Shown here: piece by piece, positions 11,560 through 22,759 of the stretch
Layout of the letters: each line of letters begins with the position of its first letter
How positions within the stretch are numbered: position 1 is the first letter of the stretch
Assembly (NCBI GenBank): GCA_933228895.1
Contig: OW121848.1
Coordinates: 137,286,615 to 137,350,614 of the forward strand
Direction: 5' to 3'
DNA: 64,000 bases
Source of the DNA: Platycnemis pennipes
Taxonomy: Eukaryota; Arthropoda; Insecta; Odonata; Platycnemididae
The notes under the pieces: generated by a model
Databases searched by the model: none
The model's input: the letters and a program-made list of their open reading frames with translations, nothing else
Told to the model about the DNA's origin: nothing
Program-made: the position numbers and the translations under genes

Positions 11560-12029
11560 GAATTTTAGGCGGGAATATAACACGTAAATAAACCCCGCAT
11601 TAAGGAAGGCAAAACAGAGAATATTAACCATATCACAATACAAAATTCTCCATCTAGTGTATAGAACACATATCTCATCAATAACCGCGGGAATTACTTT
11701 TTAAACAAGAAAACGAGCCCAAAAGTAGCGAAATATCAAGGGGGCAATTTTTCGACGCGAGGTCAGGGATGTCCCACCGCTAAGAGGAAAACAACGGAAT
11801 ATCCAAATATTCTGAAACATTACGTACGCACTTGTACTCAGCTGGGGCCAGGACAGTACGACTGCAACAACCGCAATAAGAGAGAAGGATGAGGGGTTTT
11901 GAGCCCAGAGCAATTCATCAAACCATTTCATGGATGGAAATGAAGAATAAAAACACCGTCCGATGCGGGACCCGCTCGAAATTTTCAAGAGTACATTAAA
12001 ACGCTTTTCCGAACCGTAAGGGGAAAATA
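11560..12029. other. Unassigned DNA
   Basis: AT-rich on the left, becoming more GC-rich. A minus-strand frame (11701-11988) has no recognisable content. Confidence 0.4.
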
Positions 12030-12800
12030 TTGGCGGTGCGGAAGGAAGAAAATAAATACAAAACTGAAGGACGGAAAGGGAAGAAGACAGGAGGAGGACG
12101 CAAGTGGGACAGGCAAAAAACTAAAACGCTCGAAGGCCACTCGAGTAATCCTCATCCCGTCCATGAACACGACCCGGCACAGCGCGCGCTCCTCCCATCT
12201 CCCTCAGCGGGAAAAATGGAACTAAAATTTTCGGGAACGAGTATTAAGCTGTCAACAAGAATGCATGGGAGGAAAAAACAACACACTCGTAATCGATTCC
12301 ATATAGAGTTTGCACAAGATATTGAAACTGAAGTACATTTATGGATAGTTCATGCAAATTCGGGATGCGTCCCGTGGGGGAAGGGAAAGGAAGGGGAGGG
12401 AGGGTCCCGGTCGAGTGCGAATCCCCGGGAATACGACGCGTCCCCTGAGAGGGGGAGGGCGGGGGCGGAGGGAAGGGGCGCCCACACCGAAGTGGGGAGG
12501 AGTGGATCATCATGGGAACGACGTTTGTGGATACAGATGCGGTGCAGAGGGCAGGGAAGGGGGGAGCGGGAGATGGGAGGTAAGGGTTTGACGGGTGTAC
12601 ATGCACGCGGTGGATTCTGGGACGGGAGAGCTAGAGGGGAAGGGGGCAATGGGGAGTCTGGAGGATACCATGGGGAAGAGGACGAGCCGGAGCACTTGCG
12701 CATACACCATTCCTCCCCCTGCCCTCGCACACACGTTCGCGCAGGCGGCCAAACGCGGAGCCCCCCCCCCTCTAAACCCTCCCTCCCACCGCGTCATTCA
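12030..12800. other. Purine-rich GC domain with long chance frame
   Basis: A 261-codon plus-strand frame spans this region, but so do frames on the other strand (12244-12606, 12350-12730, 12510-12797). The plus-strand product is Gly/Arg/Glu-rich low complexity with no domain. The DNA is strongly purine on the plus strand from 12360 to 12670, which removes stops. I treat the frame as compositional. Confidence 0.55.
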
Positions 12801-13834
12801 AACGTGCTGAAGTGAGCGCTCACGATTCACGGCTGCTGTGAATGAAACCGAGAATATAGCGATGAATTTGTCCGTGAATTTGCAGGCGGACGGCAATATT
12901 TTTGAACTTGTTTGATATCACACAGGTACGAAAAAATACCGTCTTACGCCCCACTAAACAACATTCACATAAGAAATGAGGAATGATATGTAGTTTGGGA
13001 ATTCCACTCATTTCATTTCCGCAAACCAAGTTTCAAACCTTTCCACCTTAAGGTGGTATGATGAGTCGAAACCCTGGGCTGTGAAAATGAAGAAACAACT
13101 AGATTAACTAACAAAGTTCTATACTTTCTTCACGCGACAAATCAAACACCATGATCTAATGAAGGTTGATGTATATATAGGCTGTAAATATACTTTAGAA
13201 CCTTGAATGACGCCAAATCTAATTGAACTTCAATTATCATCGTCAGTTGTGAACTATGCCTCGGGATTTCATTAGGATTCCTCTCCCTAAGTTATCCGTT
13301 CCTGTACTACAGCCGTGAATTTCTAGTGAATCCTAACTCACCAATAGATACACCATCGATTTTTTTTCTCCCTCTCCATTCAGAATCGATTTCAATAGTT
13401 ATTTCTTAATTTACATCCAACCCAACATACTTATTTTTATATCCTTATCATTGACGATCACTGACATTTTATTTTCGTAGGAAATCATTTACTCCGTACT
13501 TTCTTTTGTTTCCGTCACATTCCATATCGTTACGATTACAGTGTCCCAATATTTCTCGTCGTGCATGTATTCCATACGTGCAGGCATTGTGCAATTTGTT
13601 TCCTCTCTAAATAATGTAAATAATACTTTGATCAATGGCCACTAATGCTCCAAAAGGAAATAAATTTGGTAGATTCAATAAAAATTTCGAGATGAAAAAA
13701 AATTTATTGCAAACATACGGATACAGAGCCTATTCCTCTCCAACGCATTTCAGCATAGAACAACTCAACTTCCGACCTTCGTCACTGAAACCTCCCTAAT
13801 TCTCAACCTACGGCATCCTTCCCGTGGCAAATTT
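12801..13834. other. AT-rich DNA, nothing recognised
   Basis: AT-rich sequence with only short frames and no identifiable repeat ends. Confidence 0.45.
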
Positions 13835-14026
13835 GAAGCTAACCCAACTAACAGCATGTTTTTGCATGTTTGCTGTGCTTTTTTTATCTTTTTTTAAATA
13901 GTGAAGTTTATAACAGCATATAAACACTAATCCTTTTAAATGCATGATATGTAGATCATGTTTGGTGAGAATTCACCCCCTGCCACACACCTTTATGGTG
14001 GCTTGCAGGGTATTATGTAGATGTAG
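13835..14026 (+). mobile_element. 5'-truncated LINE 3' end (family 1)
   Basis: This segment (AACCCAACTAACAGCATG at its start, then CACCCCCTGCCACACACC, GGTGGCTTGCAGGGTA and TTATGTAGATGTAG at its end) is the reverse complement of 20279-20470 with high identity. Both end in ATGTAG repeats rather than poly(A), as seen in CR1-type elements. It holds only 3' untranslated sequence, so it is a dead-on-arrival insertion. The two copies give an internal check on the 3' boundary near 14026. Confidence 0.9.
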
Positions 14027-15380
14027 AAATTTTGCGACGGGCTAGAGCGAAAGACCAGACTTGTTGGACACTCACCTCACTGGATGAGGACACCTGATGG
14101 GAGAAAAGGCAATTTGCAGACCCCAGAAAGGGGATACGTGAACCAAGTGCTTGGTATGCGTATGGTAGGGATAGGAAGAATGGAAAACAACAAAAGGACA
14201 GCAATGAAAGGAAGTGGAGGGTGAGGAGAGAATAGTAGGCGTGTGACGAGGGAGAAAATATTACAGCGCGACAGATGAGGCGTGTCAAATGAGTGATGAC
14301 TACGGCTCACTATACCTCTTCGTCACACGGGAAAGTTTGGGAGGGGAAAACACACGCGGAGAGATCAAGCTGTTGATAAAAAATCATGACGAAAATATGG
14401 CCGAATTCGCTGTAAACTACTGCGGATAGGAGTGTGCGAGATCGTAATTTCGATCGCCGAAGAGACGAGCGCCGCTATGAGTTAACAAAATAACGCCTCT
14501 TCATTCTTGCGGACATATCGCGCCGTTTCCTTCTGATGTTGAAACAGTAGCTGCAGAGGAAAACTGTAGTCAACTGTAGAGGAAATGAGAAACGGCATTG
14601 TGAATTCCCATTCTGATTTTTAATCGGCACGACCTAGGCTTCAACACATTTCGTCATCTTCAACAATAAACTGGAAGTAAAACAAAAAGTAACAAAAGTA
14701 AATCCATTATAACTCCAAAAGTGACTATTACTCAAATAAAACCGGCTACCACTCGATTTTTTCTTCTAACGAACCGTATTCCTCTTATGTGTCTTTCTCT
14801 TCTCTCAGTCCAGTTCTGTAGTATTTTCTGTACATCCCCGCGTTCCGAGTTATCAGCACACCGTATGCACTTCGTATTGTCACATCGCGGGTAATATTAC
14901 ACAGGCTATTAAGTAAACTCTTTCTGAAGATAAGCATTAGCACGTGTTGGAGAGCGATGTACAAGGATTTGAGAATTATCGAGAGAAAATTTGCGCAAAC
15001 CAATTCAATTTAACTACAACAGTAATCAAGGGTAGAAAAACCATAATAATCAGAATGCACCAAACGACGTACAATTTCGTATTCAACAAGCTTTGGTACT
15101 TCCAAAGGCACATCACTAAAATTATTCTACACCTGCAGGCATACAAATAAGCCCATGGTTCGAGATAGAAAACATGTGAATGCTACTAGTGTTTAGTGCT
15201 TAGTATACGCGAAAAAATCATGCACAGGGTACAATGAGAATTTGCCACATTACTATATATAATGAATGTTAATTCATCTGGCACTTTCTGGTAAATTTTA
15301 AATAACCATCTAGTAATCAAGGAAACTTAAGTGTCTATGGAGGAATGGAAGAGTCATGGATGAGAGGAAGTGGAAGACCA
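14027..15380. other. Unassigned DNA
   Basis: Mixed composition with a CpG-containing stretch near 14400-14560. I see no gene or element; minus-strand frames at 14013-14310 are pyrimidine-strand artefacts. Confidence 0.4.
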
Positions 15381-15389
15381 GAAGTAGAA

Positions 15390-15560
15390 CGTGCGTCGGG
15401 CAATTTTCCAGAGATTTCGGGTTCAAATATGGGAAAGACTTATTTCGGCATTCCTAGCTAAGATGTGTATTTCCGTGAATCCTCCAATGGGGTTAGTATT
15501 TGGTTGACTCTACCCTTCTGGCCAAAGCGACCTTCGCTGAAACATTGCAGTGGTGGTTAT
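15390..15560 (+). mobile_element. Probable decayed tRNA-derived SINE
   Basis: GGGTTCAAATATGG at 15419-15432 resembles a mutated B box, and the following sequence up to GGCCAAAGCGACCTTCG looks like a SINE body. No second in-window copy matches it well, so identity and ends are uncertain. Confidence 0.3.
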
Positions 15561-16204
15561 TGAAGAAAAGAATGTATTAAGCAATAATGTGGATGGGGCA
15601 GAGGCGAGAAAACATCTAAGTAAGTATAATATCAAATAATAAACAGCTAAATTTTCAATTCAGAGCACCGAGTATTATTTACAGCACACATATCACGGTC
15701 ATATTTTGCCAACCATCCGTCAACTACGGAAAAGTCAGTACAACACAAAATAAAATGAATGCACTTTTTATCACCATCGCCATTATTTTTGCGAGCGTCT
15801 TGTCCAGCCTTTACCTTTCCCAGTTAGTCGCACCGACATTTTCCTACAGGATACAATAGTAGGACTAATTCGTTTGCAAAGCCTTACATACATTCAATCA
15901 CGACTTTTAACGCGCACTCTGATCTTTTTTGAAGGGATTAGTGATCGAAATAGAAATACCTAAGGTTTTTTTTTGAGCCAGGTCAAATTGGAGGAAAGAT
16001 GGGATGGGAGGAAGAAGGAGATGAGTAACACCTAGGGAGAAGGGGAGATAGCCAAGGCAAACGCAGAGGATAAAAAATGAGCCGGGAAGCCTAACGGAAT
16101 CTACGAAAGACAGCGGACGGATGATAAGGTCCCACTGGGTCACCCTCAATCACTTAGTTCCCAGCTCTCTTCAAACTTCGTACACATCTCCTCCTCCTGG
16201 GGAT
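15561..16204. other. AT-rich DNA, nothing recognised
   Basis: AT-rich; the minus-strand frame at 15907-16149 shows no recognisable domain. Confidence 0.4.
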
Positions 16205-16432
16205 TGGGTTGGTGTTGTGGCCTAAGTATGGCCTCCCATCCAGAATACCAAGGTTCGAATCCCGGCAGTGGCATATATTGTTCATTCTACCGCACATCCC
16301 GGCATATCGGTTCCCCACTAGAGTGTGTATGGAGAGCACTACAAGTGCAGTACTCCGCTCGTGGGGTTGGACTTTAAACCATGGCCCCATTACCTCCTTT
16401 TGTTAAAGAGTAGGCTAATGCCGTCGCCAGTA
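16205..16432 (+). mobile_element. tRNA-derived SINE (SINE family A)
   Basis: A good B box, GGTTCGAATCCC, lies at 16252-16263 after a tRNA-like head (GTTGTGGCCTAAGTATGGCC). The tRNA-unrelated body continues with GTGTGTATGGAGAGCAC, CAGTACTCCG, ACTTTAAACCATGGCCCC and TTAAAGAGTAGGCTAATGCC. The same body order appears in the copies at 56.67-57.01 kb and in part at 27.54 kb, which confirms a dispersed family. Transcription would be by RNA polymerase III and mobility LINE-dependent. The short frames across it are not genes. Confidence 0.8.
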
Positions 16433-17062
16433 TTCTGTCGCCACCCTTCCTCCGCTCCCAGAAAATTTCCTACATTTATCGAATTCATGACCTACCCTAA
16501 ATGTCGCAAATAACCTTGGCTGTAGGTCGCCTACCTGCATGTTTACCACAGCCTCTCCTCCGACAGAATTAAAATGGCACACCCTCGAATCTAACGCCTT
16601 CTCCTGAACATCGCTGGACACACCCTGGCGGACACGGGCCCAATTCCCGGACCCGGTCCCATCTGCTCACACTTCTCCGCCTCCACTCCCCTCCACGATA
16701 AGGATTATGACATGGGCCTCAGTCATTATTTATTTATTTACGAACCCAAGCCTGTCCTTCCCCCTTCCCAAGCCGGTAACGAAAGCCCTCCAGCCTCTGA
16801 AATGTTCTGAGGAGATGCAACGAGAGAGAGATGGGGTCGCCGTTGCAGGTCATGGGGGCGATGGGCCCGGTGGATCGGGAGGTGAGGAAGGGCGATGGGA
16901 AGGATATGGAGGTGCTGTAGGATGCAGAGGGAGGAAAGTAATGGGGTGATAGGGGAAGAAGAGGTTTCTTCCTGCGGGGGTTCGAAAAAAAGGGAATTTA
17001 ATGAGGAAATGAGTGCTATAAAAGAGGGCGACAGAGTGGCTCTAGGGAAAATGCAGCCCAAC
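16433..17062. other. Unassigned DNA with a purine-rich block
   Basis: GC-moderate sequence with a short (TTTA) run near 16730-16740 and a purine-rich block at about 16810-16960. The frames across it are compositional. Confidence 0.4.
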
Positions 17063-17064
17063 TA

Positions 17065-17361
17065 CACTGTAAAAAGTAGATCTGATTTTAAGGCACCAAA
17101 GCGATCTGAATTTCAGATGCAACAATTTTAAGACAGGGTATGTTGAATTTCAGCAGTAATATCTTGTCTAAAAATAAGGCAGGTGAACGACTGAAAATCA
17201 GACCATCCAGAATCCTGCTTCCTCTGCTTCCTGCTTAACTGCTCCTGTACCAGCCATTCCATGTTCCTGCCTCTTCCGCACCTTGCACCCGTGTTCCTGC
17301 CTTAAACCAGACAGCGCTTAAATTCAGATCGCACTGAAAATCAGATCAACTTTTTACAGTG
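17065..17361. mobile_element. MITE with TA target duplication (297 bp)
   Basis: The left end reads CACTGTAAAAAGTAGATCTG and the right end, complemented, CACTGTAAAAAGTTGATCTG. The inverted similarity continues inward through a shared GCGATCTGAATTT. TA flanks both ends (17063-17064, 17362-17363). There is no transposase. TA duplication with terminal repeats of this kind is usual for non-autonomous Tc1/mariner-type elements; the superfamily is inferred from the duplication alone. Confidence 0.85.
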
Positions 17362-17363
17362 TA

Positions 17364-20229
17364 TCCACCATCGGGACAGTTATGATGAAGAGATCTGTCT
17401 GTTAAGAATAAAGGAAGATGTCGGTCGGACACATGATTCTTGCATGGTTGTGCTAAATAGTGTGTGTATTCGCTGAGGTGGTTGGGTTCCTTATTTCCTC
17501 AAGTTCGCGGAAGACGCAGATTGGAAATATTCTTAGGTGAGTTGGCAAGGATTGATTGGTGTTGACAAGAAGCGTGAGCCAGTTGGCTTACTATACAAGA
17601 TTGCCAGTAAATTACGAAAATAATACTTCATGCTTGAACGAATCGTGACGGTTAAAAGCGGAGAAAGGATACGGTCACAACCACGATAAAAACGATGAAG
17701 ACTAAAAATGTTACGTCTGGAGGTGGAGCAATTGTGATCCCACCTATAAACCGTCAAACGTTTGATAACATGTAACGATCTTCGTGAGTGAGAGATATGC
17801 GGCGGGGCAGTGGTTGTGTGACTACCAGTGGTTGTGGGGAGTAAAGTGAATGTACGTATGGCGTTGAGATTTGTTGAATGTGCATCGGACCTGGCAGGCG
17901 AGGCGTTCGGCTCGTGTGGCAGGCGTAAGTGATAGAGAGTGGTTTTCTGGAATAAGAGTTCCGCCCCCAGTCATATTATTCTAGATTTCCTCAATTAGTT
18001 ATTGTTAACAAATATAATACTTGCGGGTCGCAAATACCCTTTTTCTTGATGCTCCGATGTATACCTAATCAAGCGACATCAGGATCGTAATATCGTCATC
18101 AAAAATCCTACCTCATCCCGCTTTCTACCTTTCCTTAATTACGGAACTGAAATAATTCAGCAGCAAGAAAACACATTAATAACTGCACTTTATGCCAGAG
18201 GTTACTTCTTATTTGGCCTCACTCAAGATTGCTTACTATTCCTTTAACTTCCATGCTAATCTAATAATATTCTAAAATTCTTCTGTCGAATTCTATATGG
18301 TGAACTTGATCACAGCTGAAACCTACCTACTATATGTTATTAATACATTGCCTCCAAACCGCAAAATATGTTACGGAGGCGAACTAAAATAAATTTCAAG
18401 AATAAATATCTTCATATCTTCATGACAAAAAAGTGACAGTCCGGCAATTTTAACCATTTCAGATCCAAACATTCTTTCTCCGTTCAAAGGAAAGAATTTT
18501 TCAAAGCACTGAGATGTCCAGCGTGTGATCACTCAGTTTGCTGGGAGCTCTGAATAGTATAACGATACATAATATGTACCTACACGGTGCGAGGAATATT
18601 GACCTGCGCCAGATAATAGAGCTATCATTAGTTTATGAACCTTCACCTTCAGGTCCGAAAGTATTACTATACCTATATGTTCCGTATTAGGGTATATTTA
18701 CCTCACGGATAACAGCCACAAAAGATCCGAATGTGGAACGGCAGGCTTTATTAATCACCTGAGTTCCAGCCGAGGATACTGAAGAGGAAAACCTCGGGCG
18801 AAGATCAGTCACCGCTTCCGAGGGGGGCATGGGCAAATTAGCCGGGAGTAATTGACCGGGCTCCCGTAATCCAAGGACAAAGCCATGAGATGGAAGTTGG
18901 GGATGATTAAGGATGGTATATTGAGCGACTGGAGATATGCGGTGCACATCCATGAGGTCGCCGTCTCGTGGTGTTGCTGTCATGCCGCTACGACAGCGCG
19001 TCGATACGAGGGAATGAATGATAGGTGGGAGTAGGAAGAGGGGGGGCGTGGGGAAGGGAGGGCTGTCCGGAGACCTGAGCCTCCGGCTTCAGCCCCAGCC
19101 TATCCGGCGAACGATTTCGCGAAAGCCCCCCGAGCATTTGTCCCTTTGTGCATCCGTAACGAAAGGCGGAGAAGAGAGAGAGTGGGGAGTGTAGCAGTGA
19201 AATGCAGGTAAGGGATACGGAAAGAAAGCCGAGCCCCTGGGGGCCGCAGCGAGGGAATATATATGTATATGTGCCCGCGTGCATATTCATGTGAGCGGAG
19301 GAGGGTATTCAGGAGGATAGGGTGGAAGCCGGTCGGGAAATGTCGGAGGAAGAGTGCTGGCGAAGATACGTGGGCCAAATATTTTACGGCGATCCCCGTG
19401 CGAGGAATTATTACATGAAGAGAACGTAAAGTGAGAGGGAGATCGAGTTCACTGGGAAGAGGAAGAAGGGAGCCGAGGGCATCGATAACGTGTATGAACC
19501 ACGCCACAAGTCACGCAACGATGGAAACGAATTCATACCGGTGGATATTCGGCCAAACGCCCAGATGATTCAAACATAGAATTGGGAGACTATGCAGGAT
19601 ACACATTCGTAACATCAACAAATTATGAGTAAACAGTTCTACGGAATCAAAGCAATTTGTGTGCTTTATGATTAAGGAAAGAAACAAATGAACATCATTT
19701 TTACAGCACATGTAAAAAAAAAGACACAGCACAGTCGTTTTCGAGGATAAACTAGATAATTATAGGTGTCTTGTTAAGTGGTTCCTGGCTTTATTTCTAA
19801 AAATTTACTGAATACCACAAGGATGGCAATTACCATCAACTACTCAAGTATACTTATTAACAAGATGAAAGTCTTACAATTAGCCAGAAAATATTTTAAA
19901 TGTACAAACACGTAAACAAGTCCACTTCAGACTGATTTGCGATACAGTAATCGAGCATAGATTTTTTGGGACCAAAATTAAAAGCCAAGCTATATAGATA
20001 CGTGTTCACGCTTGGTGTCTTTTTCACTTTCGATTAACTCGCATTTTACCCCAACATAAAAAAATAGAAAACAATTTTACAATATTTACGTGAAGCATAG
20101 TGAGATAAATGATCTGATATAAAGTCATCGAAAAGTCTTTCGAGCATTCCAACGGAGTAACAATAGCAAAGATTGAATTAACCGATTGCTAAACTATAAA
20201 TATAAAAAAATCATCGAGATGAGGGAAGG
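17364..20229. other. Unassigned DNA
   Basis: Mostly AT-rich, with a GC- and purine-rich stretch at 18990-19480. A 98-codon minus-strand frame (18687-18983) ends beside a donor-like GAG/GTAAAT at 18704-18697, but I recognise no protein in it. No RNA gene or element ends found. Confidence 0.4.
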
Positions 20230-20284
20230 AGGTGATAATTTATCCTTCTTTTCTACAGGTGATAATTTATGCTTTTTTCTACAT
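20230..20284. repeat. 27-bp tandem duplication at a LINE 3' edge
   Basis: AGGTGATAATTTAT is present at 20230-20243 and 20257-20270, each followed by a similar pyrimidine stretch ending TTCTAC. The second unit runs straight into the CTACAT repeats of the LINE tail. It may reflect slippage during or after insertion. Confidence 0.75.
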
Positions 20285-21400
20285 CTACATCTACATAATA
20301 CCCTGCAAGCCACCATAAAGGTGTGTGGTAGGGGGTGAATTCTCACCAAGCATGCACTACATATCATACATTTAAAAGGATTAGTATTAACATCTTAGTC
20401 TAAACTTCACTATTTAAAAAGATAAAAATAGCAAAGTAAGCATGCAAAAACGTGCTGTTAGTTGGGTTACCTTCTAGTCCTTACACCAACATGCAATTAC
20501 CTATGCTATGGATTGATTCACTTGTATTTGACATATTTACTGCTATTCATATCCCTAATTGTACGAGGAAAAAAGGACATTTTGAATCTGTCAGTTCGGC
20601 AATCAATTTCTCTATTTTTGTAATCATGGTCCAGTCTACCATAGTAAGTAGGGGTTCGCAAAATATTTTTAACATCATCACTGAAAATATGGTCTTGGAA
20701 TTAGTTTAAGAGATTAAGTCTAAATTTCAACCTGAGATCTGACAATGATTCCCAATTTAATTCATGTAATACACTGGTTACGCTAGTACGGTTATCGTAT
20801 GGTCCCTTTACAAATCTTGCCGATCTTCGCTTCACAAGTTCAAGTTCGTTATTTAGACCGATTTCGTATGGATCCCATACACTGGCAGCATATTCCAAAT
20901 GAGATCTAACAAGGGAAAAGTAGCTGATTTCTCGTATACGATCGTCACATTTACCCAATACTCTTTTGATGAATCCCAGTCTACGATTAGCTTGACCCAT
21001 TTTTTCACGCATGTGTTTACCCCAGGAAAGATCATGTGTCAGTATTATTCCAAGATATTTAATGGATTCCACGTTTGTTAATTCATTATTAATTACTTTG
21101 TACGTGCTAGGAGGAGAACAATTCTTTTTCCAAAAATTCATTCCTAGACATTTTTTAAATTTAATTCTAACAGCCATGGATCACACCATTTTTCAATTGC
21201 TTGTAGGTCATCATTTAAATATTCTTTATCATTTGAACATAACATTTCCCTGTACACTACTGCTTCATCGGCAAATAGACGAAGCTTACTATTGACCACC
21301 GATTCTTTTATGAATATGAAAATTATACGTGACGCCACCACGATGGCCGACGAGAATACACCATGTAGTTTTGAATATACCGTTGAATTTACCATATACG
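20279..21400 (-). mobile_element. 5'-truncated LINE with RT remnant (family 1)
   Basis: A minus-strand non-LTR retrotransposon copy. From the 5' side it holds the end of a reverse-transcriptase palm, the thumb and C-terminal region, an AT-rich 3' untranslated region and a tail of ATGTAG repeats. The 3' 190 bases match the plus-strand copy at 13835-14026. Protein motifs (VESIKYLGI, RRLGFIKRVLG, HLEYAASVWDPYE) are characteristic of the CR1/Jockey group; I cannot fix the clade. The upstream half of the RT and any endonuclease are missing. Confidence 0.9.
20701..21395 (-). pseudogene. Reverse transcriptase fragment, broken
   Basis: The first part (21395-21144) contains SKLRLFADEAVVYREM, the catalytic palm motif, and then IEKWCDPWLLELNL. 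The second (about 21150-20701) continues in another frame with KKCLGMNFWKKN, VESIKYLGI and HLEYAASVWDPYE, then ELELVKRRSARFVKG. The frame changes at a run of six T (21151-21156 on the plus strand; A run on the sense strand). The usual FADD/YADD doublet is FADE, the second aspartate codon being GAA (21264-21266), so catalysis would be impaired even without the frameshift. The fragment lacks the fingers. Non-functional. Confidence 0.88.
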
Positions 21401-22676
21401 TATAGAATTAAAAGTGAACTCTACTCCTCGTAACAATTTACAGAAAGGCCAGGACATAATAGACGGGGCAAGAATATAGAACGTTTCAGTATTACCGCCA
21501 TCACCTTGATTCTCACTCCACGAATGCGGTAACCATAAGAGGCCTGATAAGAGTCAGAGACTCACTCATCCAATATTAACTATCATTTGCACAAAAAAAT
21601 GCCACTAATATTATGGGACACATTTTGAAAGGAGTCATTTAAAAGGAAATGCGTTCCTCGGCGTAAGAGGAGGTAGCTCCTGACTGACAGCAAGGAACAG
21701 GAGGATAAATCACACCACTCAGGCATTAGGAACACCCCATCAGGCCCACGAGCACGAAATTATCCGTAAAAAAAAACACGGATCCACCCATCCGACATAC
21801 CCTCTAGACGGACGGACTACATGGTTCACCGCTCACGAAAGACGTCTCGACACCCTCCAAGACGGAGCTGGTGCCCTCGAGGCCAGCCAGGAACGGCGAG
21901 AGCTTCGTCACGGCGCGGCGCAGTCGAACACGGTCGGACGCCCTCGAAACGAAAGGCGAGAGCGCGTTTCATTTTTTTTTTTGTCGGTCCAACTCGGGCT
22001 GAAAAATCGCTAAAAGGGGAGGCGGGCAGCGGACATGCTCCCTGATGAAGTTAGGCGGCGGTGATTGGAGCACTCAACGCGCGGCGCGGGGGTCGTCGGG
22101 GAGGAGATGGCCGAAGGGCGAGGGGCCCTAAGTAAATAAAGACGCTACCCGAAATAAAGCGCATCCGATCCAATTCCACGGTGTCGATTCCAATTTCCAA
22201 TGGGCAGGCTCCCTCAGATCCCTCGGCACAGGCCGATGGCTTTGCAAGGCCCAAGAAAGCCTCTATGTTGAAGCAATAGTAGGCAGAAGCTATTTTTGTG
22301 TGCTCCATTGTGCTTAGGCAATAATGATTATTCAGGAGTAGGACCAGCAAGACCAGGATTCTGTTTCACCAAAGGAGTACTCAGATGCACAATTATTTAT
22401 GCATGAGGATGTTCACGGAAGAGAGGTAGGTATAGTAGTCAACCTCGGTTTCCGTTTTTCCGAGGAAAATGCTATAAGGTACACAGAGCCAACATTCCTC
22501 AGGCAAACATGACACCCATACTCAATGCAAAGTCATTCGAGGCAACAGCAGTATCTATTAGGAGTCAACCAAGAATCCCACGCTAAATTAGCTAATTCAC
22601 GCGAAGGGGTGAACAGAAGGTTATATAAATTATGAAGCCGGAAGGTCCTGGACCGTAGGACCGTACTAACTATGAT
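21401..22676. other. Unassigned DNA with GC-rich patch 21780-22130
   Basis: AT-rich DNA with a CpG-rich block at about 21780-22130. Frames there (21821-22045 plus, 22051-22350 minus) show no recognisable domain. Confidence 0.4.
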
Positions 22677-22757
22677 CTGATGATGACGTTAACTGTCGAA
22701 ACCATGGTAGTAGTACTGTGACAAAAATAATTGTGGAATTACAAAGTTTATCCTTTC
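22677..22757 (+). mobile_element. One arm of a hairpin element
   Basis: CTGATGATGAC (22677-22687) and GTCGAAACC (22695-22703), then TTGTGGAATTACAAAGT (22733-22749), match the core and right arm of the palindrome at 39.2 kb (CGAAACC ... TTGTGGAATCTTACAAAGT). I find no left arm. The element stops almost where the LINE copy at 22.76 kb begins, so the LINE may have inserted at or into it. Confidence 0.55.
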
Positions 22758-22759
22758 AT

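Noticed and set aside
12030..12815. 261-codon plus-strand open frame
   Set aside because: Low-complexity Gly/Arg/Glu product from a purine-rich tract, with competing open frames on the opposite strand and no domain.
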